Assembly: GCF_032595875.1 (NCBI RefSeq)
Contig: NZ_CP132457.1
Location: forward strand, 124,001 to 188,000
Direction: 5' to 3'
DNA length: 64,000 nt
Origin: Borreliella andersonii
GTDB taxonomy: Bacteria; Spirochaetota; Spirochaetia; Borreliales; Borreliaceae
Shown: in pieces, positions 56,106-64,000 of the stretch
How positions within the stretch are numbered: the first letter of the stretch is position 1
Layout: every line of letters begins with the position of its first letter
The notes under the pieces: model-generated
Seen by the model: the letters and a program-made list of their open reading frames with translations, nothing else
Database searches by the model: none
Told to the model about the DNA's origin: nothing
Position numbers and translations under genes: made by a program

Positions 56106-57500
56106 CTATTTACCCAAACAAAAATTCTTAAACATATTGTTAAGAACATCTTCACTACTAACTTCTCCTGTTATTTCCCCCAAGCAGTTAATAATCTCAT
56201 AAGCATCAAATGCTAACATATCATAACTTAATTGACGATCAATTTTACCAAGTAAATCTAAAATCATAGCATAAGCTTTCTCTAAAAGTTGCAACTGACG
56301 ACTTGATGATATAATAATATCATCAAGTTCAATCTCTACTCTATCGAAAGAGATTAAAGCCTTTATTTTATCATAAAGAATATCTATTCCTTCCAAATTT
56401 TTAGTACTAATCATTATTAAATTTGAAGAATTTAAAACCTTTGAGCGAATAAATTCCTCAGTAGATTTATTTATACTTAAATCTATCTTATTTAAAACGA
56501 ACAATATTTTACTATTAGATTTATTTGAATCAATAAATAAGAAATCATCCCTTGTTAAATTTGAACTAACATCAATCACATAAATTACTAAAGATGCTTC
56601 CTTTATTAAAGAATTACTTTTTTCAATTCCCAATCTCTCAACAAAATCATCAGCATCTCTGAGTCCCGCTGTATCAAAAAGATTAAATAAAATACCATCA
56701 AGCTCAAAACTTGCTTCAATATAATCTCTTGTAGTACCTGGATATGAAGAAACAATTGATCTATCTTTTTTGAGAAACAAATTAAATAGCGAAGACTTTC
56801 CAGCATTTACAGAACCTGCCAAAACCAAAGTAACACCATGATTAATTTTTTCATAAACCTTATAAGAATTAATTAACTTTTTAAGTTCAGCTTTGCTACT
56901 TAAAATTAACTCAAAAGGAATGCCAATCTCATTATCATCAACCTCATAATCAAGATAAACACTAACAGCCGATAAAAAATTTAAAATACTTTTTTTTATT
57001 GCATCTATTTTAACAAACAAAGCTCCAGAAAGTTTATTAACTGCAAGAGAATAAGTTTTATTGGTTTTGGCAAAAATAATCTCATGAATTGCTTCTGCCT
57101 TTGTAAGATCAATTTTTTTGGCAAGAAATGCGCGTAAAGTAAATTCACCAGGTTCAGCTATCCTAAACCCATTTTTTAAAAACAAATCTATAATCTTTTT
57201 AATCCCAATCAAAGAACCATGCGCCATAACTTCAATAACATCTTGCCCTGTAAAACTCTTTGGTGCTCGATATAAACAAACAACAACTTCATCTACCTTA
57301 CAATTATTCTCATTGTCTAATATATAACCGTAATGAATCGTATTCCCAGACGCTGAATTGAGAGATGAATGATTTGAAAAGATTTTAGAAAATTTAGATA
57401 TACAAAAAGCACCACTGCTACGAATAACACACAAAGCACTACTTAAAAAAGGAGTTGCAAGAGCCACAATATCATCATCTCTCTCAAAAAACTTACTCAT
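56106..57500 (-). CDS. mnmE: tRNA modification GTPase MnmE (TrmE, ThdF)
   Basis: A 464-residue GTPase partner of MnmG. N-terminal formyl-THF-binding domain ([40 protein letters not shown]), helical domain, and inserted G domain: G1 [13 protein letters not shown] (about 230), G2 loop [14 protein letters not shown]3 [10 protein letters not shown]4 LNKIDLS. The C-terminal CLGK carries the catalytic cysteine of the family (FCLGK). First gene of mnmE-mnmG-rsmG; its start faces the flagellar flgN-flgK promoter. Confidence 0.96.
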   Translation of the reverse strand: MSKFFERDDDIVALATPFLSSALCVIRSSGAFCISKFSKIFSNHSSLNSASGNTIHYGYILDNENNCKVDEVVVCLYRAPKSFTGQDVIEVMAHGSLIGIKKIIDLFLKNGFRIAEPGEFTLRAFLAKKIDLTKAEAIHEIIFAKTNKTYSLAVNKLSGALFVKIDAIKKSILNFLSAVSVYLDYEVDDNEIGIPFELILSSKAELKKLINSYKVYEKINHGVTLVLAGSVNAGKSSLFNLFLKKDRSIVSSYPGTTRDYIEASFELDGILFNLFDTAGLRDADDFVERLGIEKSNSLIKEASLVIYVIDVSSNLTRDDFLFIDSNKSNSKILFVLNKIDLSINKSTEEFIRSKVLNSSNLIMISTKNLEGIDILYDKIKALISFDRVEIELDDIIISSSRQLQLLEKAYAMILDLLGKIDRQLSYDMLAFDAYEIINCLGEITGEVSSEDVLNNMFKNFCLGK

Positions 57501-57541
57501 ACTTTAATGTATTATAACACAATAAAAAAGGCAAAATTGAT

Positions 57542-57570
57542 TTGTAAATATGTTTACAATAACTTATAAT
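57542..57570 (+). promoter_or_regulatory. Promoter of the flgN-flgK-flgL-fliW-csrA cluster, with palindromic -35
   Basis: TTGTAA (57542-57547), 17 nt, TATAAT (57565-57570). The -35 box sits inside a perfect palindrome TTGTAAA-TATG-TTTACAA (57542-57559), the shape of a repressor or activator site. The first gene starts 14 nt after the -10 box, leaving a very short leader. Confidence 0.6.
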
Positions 57571-57583
57571 TAATTTTATAAAA

Positions 57584-58078
57584 ATGAAAACAAAACTTGA
57601 AATTGAATTAAAAGAAGTCTTAAAAAAAGAACTTCTCTTGGTAGAAGAAATATATAATTCATACTTAAAAATAAAAGAAAATATAGACAATAGAAATGAA
57701 CTAGGACTTAAAAAGGTTGCAAACAACACAAAAGTATTACTTGAAAGTTTTAAAGAAATTGAAGATAAAAGAAACGAAATTTGGAAAAAATTTACTAAAA
57801 ATGAAAACTTTAAATCAACTTACGAAGCTGTAGAAAAATTGACTACAATTTACAAACAAGAAATATATGACTATCTACACAAATTGAAAATTGGAATACT
57901 GAATATTAAAAATTTAAACTACATAATACAAAACTATGTAAACACGTCCCTTGACATGTTATCAATAATATTTCAAGATATCCAAGAAAGTGTAGAAAAT
58001 GTAACTTACAAGAACCCTTATGGGCCAAAAATTGGGCGCTCAAACGAAGCTTCCGTTTTGATAAATAAAAAACTTTAA
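57584..58078 (+). CDS. FlgN-like flagellar export chaperone
   Basis: A 164-residue helical protein with coiled-coil character ([40 protein letters not shown]) and a C-terminal tail [19 protein letters not shown], the kind seen in FlgN proteins, which chaperone FlgK and FlgL before export. It lies 11 nt upstream of flgK. Sequence identity to known FlgN is low; the call rests on size, fold and position. Confidence 0.72.
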   Translation: MKTKLEIELKEVLKKELLLVEEIYNSYLKIKENIDNRNELGLKKVANNTKVLLESFKEIEDKRNEIWKKFTKNENFKSTYEAVEKLTTIYKQEIYDYLHKLKIGILNIKNLNYIIQNYVNTSLDMLSIIFQDIQESVENVTYKNPYGPKIGRSNEASVLINKKL

Positions 58079-58089
58079 AGGAGTTTAGA

Positions 58090-59973
58090 GTGGATTCAAC
58101 ATTTTCAGGAATAGAAATTGGCAAAAGAAGTTTATTTGCGCATAAAGATGCTATGAATACCGTTGGGCACAATTTATCCAATGCTACAAAGCCTGGATAC
58201 TCAAGGCAAAGAGTCATAATGAAAACCGAAATTCCTCTTTATGCTCCACAACTAAACAGAGCTAAAAAGCAAGGACAATTAGGCCAGGGGATCATGGTTC
58301 AATCCATAGACAGAGTAAAAGATGAGCTACTTAACACAAGAATCATTGAAGAATCACACCGACTAGGGTACTGGACCTCACAAGACAAGTTCATATCAAT
58401 ATTAGAAGATGTTTATAATGAGCCTGAAGATCAATCAATAAGAAAAAGATTAAATGATTTTTGGGAAAGTTGGCATGATCTAGCAAATCAACCACAAGGT
58501 TTAGCAGAAAGAAAAATAATTTTAGAAAGAGGCAAATCTTTTTGTGAAGGAATACGAAATAGATTTCATTCGCTTGAAAGAATTTACATAATGGCAAACG
58601 ATGAAATAAAAATTACAACAGATGAAGCAAACAATTACATTAGAAACATTGCAAATCTTAACAAACAAATTTCAAAATCTCAAGCAATGAAAGACAATCC
58701 GAATGATTTAATGGATGCAAGAGACTTAATGGTTGAAAAATTAGGCAATATAATAAGTGTATCAATTGAAAACAAGCAAGATCCCAATGAATTTTTAATC
58801 CACTCAGAAGGAAGACACCTTGTACAAGGTTCAATTGCAAATGAATTTAAACTAGAAGCTACAAACGGGCCCACCAGAACTAGATGGAACATTTTATGGG
58901 CAAATAATGACAAAGCTTACCTTAAAACGGGAAAGCTGGGATCTTTGCTTAACATAAGAGATGAAGAGATCAAAAGTGAAATCGATGAACTAAATAACAT
59001 AGCTGCAAACATTATAGAGATTGTTAACGAAATACATGAAATAGGACGTGGAATGGACAAAAAAAATGGAAGAGGCTTTTTTTCTCAAGAAGTAAAACTA
59101 ACTGATGATCGAGGTAGATATGATACTAACGGAAATGGACAGTTTGATTCCGTTCATATTTTCAAAATCAACAGCACAAACGAAATATTTCCAGAAGAAA
59201 AATTGGGATTTTACGGAATCCTGAAATTTGAGGCTACAAATAGCAATGAAATTGTAGAAATACCCTACAATGCCCCAGACACAGTTCAAGATGTAATAAA
59301 CAGAATAAACAATTCCAACGCACAAGTTACAGCAAAAATTAACTCAGAAGGCAAACTCGAAATTAAAGCTGTTAAAGAACAAGAAGATGAGAATATAACA
59401 TTCAAAATCAAACATATAGAAGACTCTGGATTATTTTTAACAAAATATACAGGAATATTAAATGCATCTGGGCCTGAAGGAGCTTATGATTATAAAAATA
59501 TTGACACAACAGACAAATTGGCGCCTAAATCTACTTATTCAATCTCGCCTCTAAAAAATCCTGCGGCATGGATAAAAGTTGCAGACATAATAAACTCAGA
59601 TCCTTCAAAAATAGCATCGGGAATTAAAAATCCAACAAATGAAATATCTATTGGAGATAACCAAGCAGCGCTGCGAATCTCCTCTTTTGGAAATTCTCAA
59701 ATTATGATTGGCAAAAATTTAACGCTAAATGATTACTTTGCAAATACAGCATCAAATATAGCAATAAAAGGACAAATTTCAGAAATCACAAAAGAAAGTC
59801 AATCTCAAATATTAAAAGATTTAACAGATTTAAGAATGTCTATTTCTGGAGTAAACAAAGATGAAGAACTTGCAAACATGATCGAATTTCAACAAGCATT
59901 TATTGCAGCAAGTAAATTTATCACTGTTTCTGCTGAACTAATAGACACAGTAATAAACAAAATGGGAGTATAA
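58090..59973 (+). CDS. flgK: Flagellar hook-associated protein 1 FlgK (GTG start)
   Basis: A 627-residue hook-filament junction protein. The start is GTG 58090 with AAAGGAG 8 nt upstream. The N-terminus shows the rod/hook family motif: [20 protein letters not shown] followed by [17 protein letters not shown]. The C-terminus [33 protein letters not shown] pairs with it in D0. The large middle is the exposed D2 domain. It is followed by flgL after 2 nt. No truncation seen. Confidence 0.96.
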   Translation: MDSTFSGIEIGKRSLFAHKDAMNTVGHNLSNATKPGYSRQRVIMKTEIPLYAPQLNRAKKQGQLGQGIMVQSIDRVKDELLNTRIIEESHRLGYWTSQDKFISILEDVYNEPEDQSIRKRLNDFWESWHDLANQPQGLAERKIILERGKSFCEGIRNRFHSLERIYIMANDEIKITTDEANNYIRNIANLNKQISKSQAMKDNPNDLMDARDLMVEKLGNIISVSIENKQDPNEFLIHSEGRHLVQGSIANEFKLEATNGPTRTRWNILWANNDKAYLKTGKLGSLLNIRDEEIKSEIDELNNIAANIIEIVNEIHEIGRGMDKKNGRGFFSQEVKLTDDRGRYDTNGNGQFDSVHIFKINSTNEIFPEEKLGFYGILKFEATNSNEIVEIPYNAPDTVQDVINRINNSNAQVTAKINSEGKLEIKAVKEQEDENITFKIKHIEDSGLFLTKYTGILNASGPEGAYDYKNIDTTDKLAPKSTYSISPLKNPAAWIKVADIINSDPSKIASGIKNPTNEISIGDNQAALRISSFGNSQIMIGKNLTLNDYFANTASNIAIKGQISEITKESQSQILKDLTDLRMSISGVNKDEELANMIEFQQAFIAASKFITVSAELIDTVINKMGV

Positions 59974-59975
59974 GA

Positions 59976-61250
59976 ATGATAAATAGGGTAAGTCATCCAT
60001 TAACATATGAAAATTTCAAAACCTCTTCAGCAGAGCAAGAATCCAAAATTACAAAACTTCTAGAAAACTTATACAAAGGCGGCAAAAAGATTGTAAAACT
60101 AAGAAACGATCCAACAGGCGTTACTCATGCAATAAGGCTAGATAACGACATATTTAAGCTTAATGTATACATGAAAAATATTAGTACTTCTAAAGGCAAC
60201 CTGAGGTATGCAGAAGGATATTTACAGTCCCTTACAAATATTTTAACACGAGCTAAAGAAATTGCAATTCAAGGAGCAAATGGAACTTATGAGGCAGATG
60301 ACAAAAAAATGATATCAAAAGAAGTAAATGCTTTACTCGAAGATGTTGTCGCAATAGCAAACGCTAAAGGGCCTGATGGATACAGCATATTCTCGGGAAC
60401 TAAAATTGATAGCGAGGCGTTTAAGGTGACTAGAGAGAATCAAATAAGCAAAACAAGCCAAGACGGTGCAGGCCCTCAAATAATCAAAGTAGAATACAAC
60501 GGCAACCAAGCTGAAAAAAAAACAGAAGTATATAATGGCATTCACATATCAAATAATTATCCTGGCAATGTAATATTTTTCCTACAAAACCAAAATATTA
60601 TCTCATCAATAAACACCAATGGATTTGTCGTAAAAGAAAATACAAAAATTTATATTGACAATATCGAGATAGGACTGACAGCAGGAGATACTGCTCTTGA
60701 CATTGTTGCAAAAATCAATGAATCTTCAGCACCTGTTGAAGCAAGCATTGATCCCGTTTTAAACTCACTGTCTATTAAAACTACAACCCCACACCAAATT
60801 TGGATAACAGAAGAAAAAGAATCAAATGTTTTACAAACACTTGGAATACTTACCAAAAACAATGACACCAAACTACCTCCTTACAACCTTTCTAGCAGTA
60901 CAGAAGTTAGAAGTAGATCTATTTTCGATGCACTTATTGAGCTTAGAGACTCGCTTTACAATAATAAAGAAGAGCTTGTTGGAAGTAGAAGCCTGGCAGA
61001 AATTGATGAAAGCTTAAAAAGATTGCTTATATCCATTGCAGATCTTGGAGCAAAAGAAAATAGACTTGATAGAAGCTATGAAAGAATAAGCAAAGAGGCT
61101 GCAGATATGAAAGAAGATATGGTTCAATACACAGATCTTGATGTAACAAAAGCAATAACTAATCTAAATATGGCAAGCTTAGCTTATCAGGTATCCATAG
61201 GAATCTCTGCTAAAATAATGCAAACAACCCTATTAGATTTTATAAAATAG
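59976..61250 (+). CDS. flgL: Flagellar hook-associated protein 3 FlgL
   Basis: A 424-residue flagellin-like junction protein. The N-terminus has [20 protein letters not shown] and [20 protein letters not shown], with [20 protein letters not shown] typical of flagellin D1; the C-terminus is [20 protein letters not shown] and [14 protein letters not shown]. Its ribosome site GGGAG is within the end of flgK. The protein links FlgK to the FlaB filament. It ends 1 nt before fliW. Confidence 0.95.
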   Translation: MINRVSHPLTYENFKTSSAEQESKITKLLENLYKGGKKIVKLRNDPTGVTHAIRLDNDIFKLNVYMKNISTSKGNLRYAEGYLQSLTNILTRAKEIAIQGANGTYEADDKKMISKEVNALLEDVVAIANAKGPDGYSIFSGTKIDSEAFKVTRENQISKTSQDGAGPQIIKVEYNGNQAEKKTEVYNGIHISNNYPGNVIFFLQNQNIISSINTNGFVVKENTKIYIDNIEIGLTAGDTALDIVAKINESSAPVEASIDPVLNSLSIKTTTPHQIWITEEKESNVLQTLGILTKNNDTKLPPYNLSSSTEVRSRSIFDALIELRDSLYNNKEELVGSRSLAEIDESLKRLLISIADLGAKENRLDRSYERISKEAADMKEDMVQYTDLDVTKAITNLNMASLAYQVSIGISAKIMQTTLLDFIK

Positions 61251-61251
61251 A

Positions 61252-61644
61252 ATGATAGATGAAAAAAGTATAGAATTTGATTTTCCCGAAGGAATACTTG
61301 GATTTGAAAATATTAAAAAATTTATAATAAAAGACTCTAAGTATAAGCCTTTTTCTATTATGCAATCCATCAATAAAGACGTAAGTTTTTTGGTAACATC
61401 TCCTTTCAATTTTTTAAGCGAATATTTACCCAATATCCAGGAAAAAGATTGGTTGGACATTAAAGCAAAAGCAGAAGATGAAAAAGTTATACTATGCATA
61501 ATTAATATGCACGTCAACGATTATAAAGACATTACAGCTAATCTAAAAGCACCAATCATAATAAACAAAAAAAAATTACTTGGAAAACAAGCTATATGCA
61601 CAAATGAAAACTACTCACTACACCATAAAGTTTTCAAGGAATAA
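61252..61644 (+). CDS. fliW: Flagellar assembly factor FliW (CsrA antagonist)
   Basis: A 130-residue beta-rich protein. It starts [19 protein letters not shown], the family motif for FliW, followed by [20 protein letters not shown] and [20 protein letters not shown] with [13 protein letters not shown]. FliW binds free flagellin and CsrA in turn: when flagellin is exported FliW is released, binds CsrA and relieves repression of flagellin mRNA (established in Bacillus; similar evidence in Borrelia). The gene starts 1 nt after flgL with little ribosome site, so its translation is probably coupled. Confidence 0.94.
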   Translation: MIDEKSIEFDFPEGILGFENIKKFIIKDSKYKPFSIMQSINKDVSFLVTSPFNFLSEYLPNIQEKDWLDIKAKAEDEKVILCIINMHVNDYKDITANLKAPIIINKKKLLGKQAICTNENYSLHHKVFKE

Positions 61645-61646
61645 AG

Positions 61647-61892
61647 ATGCTAGTATTGTCAAGAAAAGTAAATGAAAGTATTAAAATAAATTCTGATATT
61701 GAGGTTTTAATATTAGAGATAAAAAAGGATACTGTAAAAATAGCAATTAAGGCCCCTGAAAATATTAAAATCTTTAGATCTGAAATTTATGAATTTATTA
61801 TAGAGGAAAATAAAAAATCGCTACTAAAAGACAAACACAATATAAGTAAAATTAAAAGCCTATTTAATCATTATTTTAAGAATGAAAATTAA
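61647..61892 (+). CDS. csrA: Carbon storage regulator CsrA
   Basis: An 81-residue RNA-binding homodimer. [20 protein letters not shown] is beta-1/beta-2, and the RNA-binding C-terminal strand region [16 protein letters not shown] keeps the essential arginine (IFR, as VHR in E. coli). An extra C-terminal tail of about 20 residues ([20 protein letters not shown]) extends beyond E. coli's 61 residues. AAGGA precedes ATG, 2 nt after fliW. In B. burgdorferi CsrA represses flaB translation (established). Its 3' end overlaps convergent tsaB by 17 nt. Confidence 0.96.
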   Translation: MLVLSRKVNESIKINSDIEVLILEIKKDTVKIAIKAPENIKIFRSEIYEFIIEENKKSLLKDKHNISKIKSLFNHYFKNEN

Positions 61893-62529
61893 CCTCTGCA
61901 TCACTTTGTCTTACGTAAAGAGGTCCTGACAAAATATCATCACTTTTGCAATTTTTTAAGTATTTAGCTATTCCAAGTTCTGTCAAAATTTTTCCAAACG
62001 AGCTTAAATTTTCAACGATTTTAAATTTATAATTGAATTCTTTAAAAACATCTTCAAGATTGTTCCCAATAAGCACTGAATTTGGATCAATCTGATTCAA
62101 ATATTCAAACAAATCTTCCTTAGAAAAACACAAAATCTTCCCTGTCAATCCGCAATTTTTATAATGCCCAAGAAAATATTTACCTGCAGTAAAAGTTAAT
62201 ACAATTACACTGGGGCTGTCTTTAACTGAATTTGCAAAAACATCTAATGTAGAAATATTGACAAAAGGAATAGAAAGACCTAAAGCAAGGCCTTTGACAA
62301 AACTTAAACTAATTCTAAGGCCAGTAAAAGAACCAGGACCACAAGAATTTATAATTAATTCAATTTGATTAAGATCTATATTATTTTTAATTACAAAATC
62401 ATTGAAAATTTTAGGTACACTAAAATTAAAATTTGATTTAAGTTCAAATATTGAAAAATTCTTATTATTAATTCTACAATAAACTATTAATGTTTTATAC
62501 GAATATTCAAATGCAATTGTATTAATCAT
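61876..62529 (-). CDS. tsaB: tRNA threonylcarbamoyladenosine biosynthesis protein TsaB
   Basis: A 217-residue ASKHA-fold protein, non-catalytic partner of TsaD in making t6A37 in tRNA. The motif [20 protein letters not shown] (about residues 55-75) and [20 protein letters not shown] are diagnostic. It overlaps tsaE by 8 nt. The C-terminus ([17 protein letters not shown]) also contains the usual 'P.Y.R..DAE' ending of the family. Confidence 0.94.
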   Translation of the reverse strand: MINTIAFEYSYKTLIVYCRINNKNFSIFELKSNFNFSVPKIFNDFVIKNNIDLNQIELIINSCGPGSFTGLRISLSFVKGLALGLSIPFVNISTLDVFANSVKDSPSVIVLTFTAGKYFLGHYKNCGLTGKILCFSKEDLFEYLNQIDPNSVLIGNNLEDVFKEFNYKFKIVENLSSFGKILTELGIAKYLKNCKSDDILSGPLYVRQSDAEVNFHS

Positions 62530-62935
62530 TAAATTCTACAACCCTGCCTGAACCGACTATTTTAAAAGTTAAAGAAAATAATCTATCCTTTGGAACAATA
62601 CTCAAAGCAATTTGTGGCCATTCAATAGCAATAATTGAGTCAAGGTCCATAAGTATTTCCAATCCCCCAACAAGCTCAAATTCTTCTAAAGAAGCCACTC
62701 GATATAAATCAATATGATAAAATTTAAAATCTATAAAATCATAAACATTAACAATGTTATAAGTTGGACTTGTAAAATAAGAAATTCCAAGATTAAGGGC
62801 AAGTCCTTTTAAAAAACTAGTTTTTCCAGATCCCATATCACCACTTAAAGCAAATACTTTACCAATCGGCAAAGGATAAAAAAAAGATTTGGAAAAATTT
62901 ATCATTTTTTTTTTTGATTTAAATTCTAAAATCAA
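62522..62935 (-). CDS. tsaE: tRNA threonylcarbamoyladenosine biosynthesis ATPase TsaE
   Basis: A 137-residue P-loop protein of the t6A pathway. Walker A GDMGSGKTSFLKGLALNLG (about residues 33-50), SPTYNIVNVYDF and YHIDLYRVASLEEFELVGG, then IAIEWPQIA. The frame starts at TTG 62935, whose bases overlap the TGA of the upstream gene; an internal ATG at residue 11 follows an 11-base A run and has no ribosome site. The A run (coding strand) is a possible slippage point. Confidence 0.92.
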   Translation of the reverse strand: MILEFKSKKKMINFSKSFFYPLPIGKVFALSGDMGSGKTSFLKGLALNLGISYFTSPTYNIVNVYDFIDFKFYHIDLYRVASLEEFELVGGLEILMDLDSIIAIEWPQIALSIVPKDRLFSLTFKIVGSGRVVEFND

Positions 62936-63192
62936 GGAAGCTTACCTTTAAACTCCAAATCAATTACACGTCTTTTAATTGCAACCATTAGCTTTAAAAC
63001 AGGGTAATTTAAAAGATCTATAAAATCAATAGTGACATGCTTTTCTCCTAAGGGTGTAGCCTCAATTACAAACTTGACTTTTTTGATTTCTAAGATGTCA
63101 TTATACTTATAAATAACATCCGCAAAATATACATTTCTATAATGTATAAAACTCTCTTGCTTTTCAATATTATTAAGAGAAATAAGCTGCAC
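62932..63192 (-). CDS. Small conserved protein upstream of tsaE, function unknown
   Basis: An 86-residue protein of alternating strands (MQLISLNNIEKQESFIHYRN, KVKFVIEATPLGEKHVTIDF, YPVLKLMVAIKRRVIDLEFK). The last codons overlap the TTG start of tsaE, so the two are coupled. No signal peptide, span or recognisable motif. Position corresponds to BB0187 of B31. Confidence 0.7.
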   Translation of the reverse strand: MQLISLNNIEKQESFIHYRNVYFADVIYKYNDILEIKKVKFVIEATPLGEKHVTIDFIDLLNYPVLKLMVAIKRRVIDLEFKGKLP

Positions 63193-63381
63193 AATAATAA
63201 TCCTTAAAATAAATTAAACTCCCAAAAAGCCAACATAAGAATATTTTTATTTAGCGCTATTTTTCAAGGCGGAATTTTATTTTTTAACCTCTGAATTGCT
63301 TTTGGCTATCATTGACTAAAAATCTTCAAATTCCTAAATTTTATGAGATGTCGCAAAAAAATAACTCTAATTCTTAAAATT

Positions 63382-63399
63382 AAACCTCCCAGGAGTTTT
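63382..63399 (-). terminator. Candidate terminator after the rplT operon
   Basis: AAACCTCCCAGGAGTTTT folds with CTCC/GGAG and flanking A/T pairs (one mismatch); on the minus strand it is followed by TTTAATTTT. It is 7 nt from the rplT stop. The stem is short, so efficiency may be partial. The remaining 63193-63381 shows no gene. Confidence 0.55.
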
Positions 63400-63405
63400 G
63401 ATTTT

Positions 63406-63753
63406 TTATTTTCTTATTTCTAAAACAATTTTTTTAAAAGCTTCAACATCTTCAATCGCCAAATTAGACAAAATTTTTCTATTAATTTTTATATTAGATT
63501 TCAACAAACCCTCAATAAATCTTGAATAAGTAACCCCAGTGTCACTTAAAGCAGCCGAAATTCTTGAAATCCACAAGCGCCTAAAATCTCTTTTTCTAGC
63601 CTTTCTATCTCTTGTAGCATACATCATACCCTTTCTCAAGGTATCTTTAGCTTTTTTATAATTGCTCTTTTTTGTACCCCAAAAACCTTTTGTTTTTTTT
63701 AAAATTCGCTTACGCCTTGCCACGTGAACTGTGCCGTTTTTAGCCCTAGCCAT
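63406..63753 (-). CDS. rplT: 50S ribosomal protein L20
   Basis: A 115-residue basic protein. Family sequence from the start: ARAKNGTVHVARRKRILKKT, KGFWGTKKSNYKKAKDTLRK, GMMYATRDRKARKRDFRRLW, ISRISAALSDTGVTYSRFIE, LLKSNIKINRKILSNLAIED. It is an early assembly protein and elsewhere represses its own operon. It follows rpmI by 20 nt; infC would be upstream of the window edge in the conserved infC-rpmI-rplT order. Confidence 0.97.
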   Translation of the reverse strand: MARAKNGTVHVARRKRILKKTKGFWGTKKSNYKKAKDTLRKGMMYATRDRKARKRDFRRLWISRISAALSDTGVTYSRFIEGLLKSNIKINRKILSNLAIEDVEAFKKIVLEIRK

Positions 63754-63773
63754 ATCTATCTCCTAAAATTATT

Positions 63774-63974
63774 TTAACCATAAGGTAATAAAGTTTTAAC
63801 CCTTTTAACTTCAAAACAAGAGAGATTGCCCGATTTTCTTAAATTTCTTTTGCGCTTAGAAGATTTTTTTGTCAAAATATGCCTTAAATTTTGTTTTTTA
63901 TGTTTAACTTTACCACTTACAGTAAAAGAATACCTTTTTTTTGCACTTTTGCGTGTTTTCATTTTATTTGCCAT
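63774..63974 (-). CDS. rpmI: 50S ribosomal protein L35
   Basis: A 66-residue very basic protein ([51 protein letters not shown]), the L35 pattern. GGGG at 8 nt before ATG acts as ribosome site (AAAGGGGATGAAATGG). It is the second gene of infC-rpmI-rplT; the infC gene begins outside the window. Confidence 0.95.
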   Translation of the reverse strand: MANKMKTRKSAKKRYSFTVSGKVKHKKQNLRHILTKKSSKRKRNLRKSGNLSCFEVKRVKTLLPYG

Positions 63975-64000
63975 TTCATCCCCTTTAATATAATATTCTA

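Overview
The window is about 64 kb of the linear chromosome of a Lyme-group Borrelia (Borreliella). The DNA is very AT-rich. The flagellin FlaB carries the Gln/Ala/Pro-rich central segment typical of Lyme spirochetes, and the gene order (recA-greA-hisS-bes pump-proXWV-flaB-fliD-nagA/B-sodA-secA-...-mnmE-flgK-flgL-fliW-csrA-...-rplT-rpmI) matches from memory the B. burgdorferi B31 interval around BB0129-BB0189. The species cannot be fixed by eye. Most genes lie on the minus strand, as expected for the left arm of a chromosome replicated from a central origin. I saw no tRNA, rRNA, insertion sequence, prophage or CRISPR array.

Layout. 1-12.4 kb: rluB-like end, scpA, a broken recA, a giant GreA fusion, two TPR proteins, hisS, a class B penicillin-binding protein and an acyl-CoA ligase. 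12.4-12.9 kb: a gene-poor stretch holding the remains of a small cysteine-rich gene. 12.9-19.1 kb: the BesCAB RND efflux operon followed by a small PII/CutA-like protein, and yidD. 19.1-22.1 kb: proVWX betaine/proline transporter. 22.2-25.4 kb: flaB and fliD. 25.5-31 kb: nagA-nagB, sodA, secA. 31-34.7 kb: a plus-strand island of exported or membrane proteins, including an S2-type lipoprotein with 60-bp tandem repeats and its neighbouring paralogue. 34.8-46.2 kb: alr, a YD-repeat exported protein, a 55-aa protein, a Na/Ca exchanger, a DUF4015-type exported hydrolase-like protein, malQ, an OmpA-domain protein, dksA, infA. 46.2-53.6 kb: a complete MoxR/Bat operon (moxR, DUF58, membrane protein, two VWA proteins, TPR lipoprotein, BatD-like). 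53.6-57.5 kb: rsmG-mnmG-mnmE. 57.5-61.9 kb: flgN-like, flgK, flgL, fliW, csrA. 61.9-64 kb: tsaB, tsaE, a small protein, rplT and rpmI.

Themes. The strongest anomaly is recA: a two-base expansion of a G tract breaks the frame after about 58 codons, and the remaining frame carries several substitutions at normally invariant RecA residues, so the gene looks like a genuine decaying pseudogene. The window also holds all parts of the FliW-CsrA-flagellin circuit, including a flaB leader hairpin presenting AGGA in its loop. Other points worth attention are a probable AUU start for besC that restores a signal peptide, a G9 tract inside proX, a duplicated proX ribosome-binding/start region, possible leaderless promoters, and palindromes at two divergent promoters.
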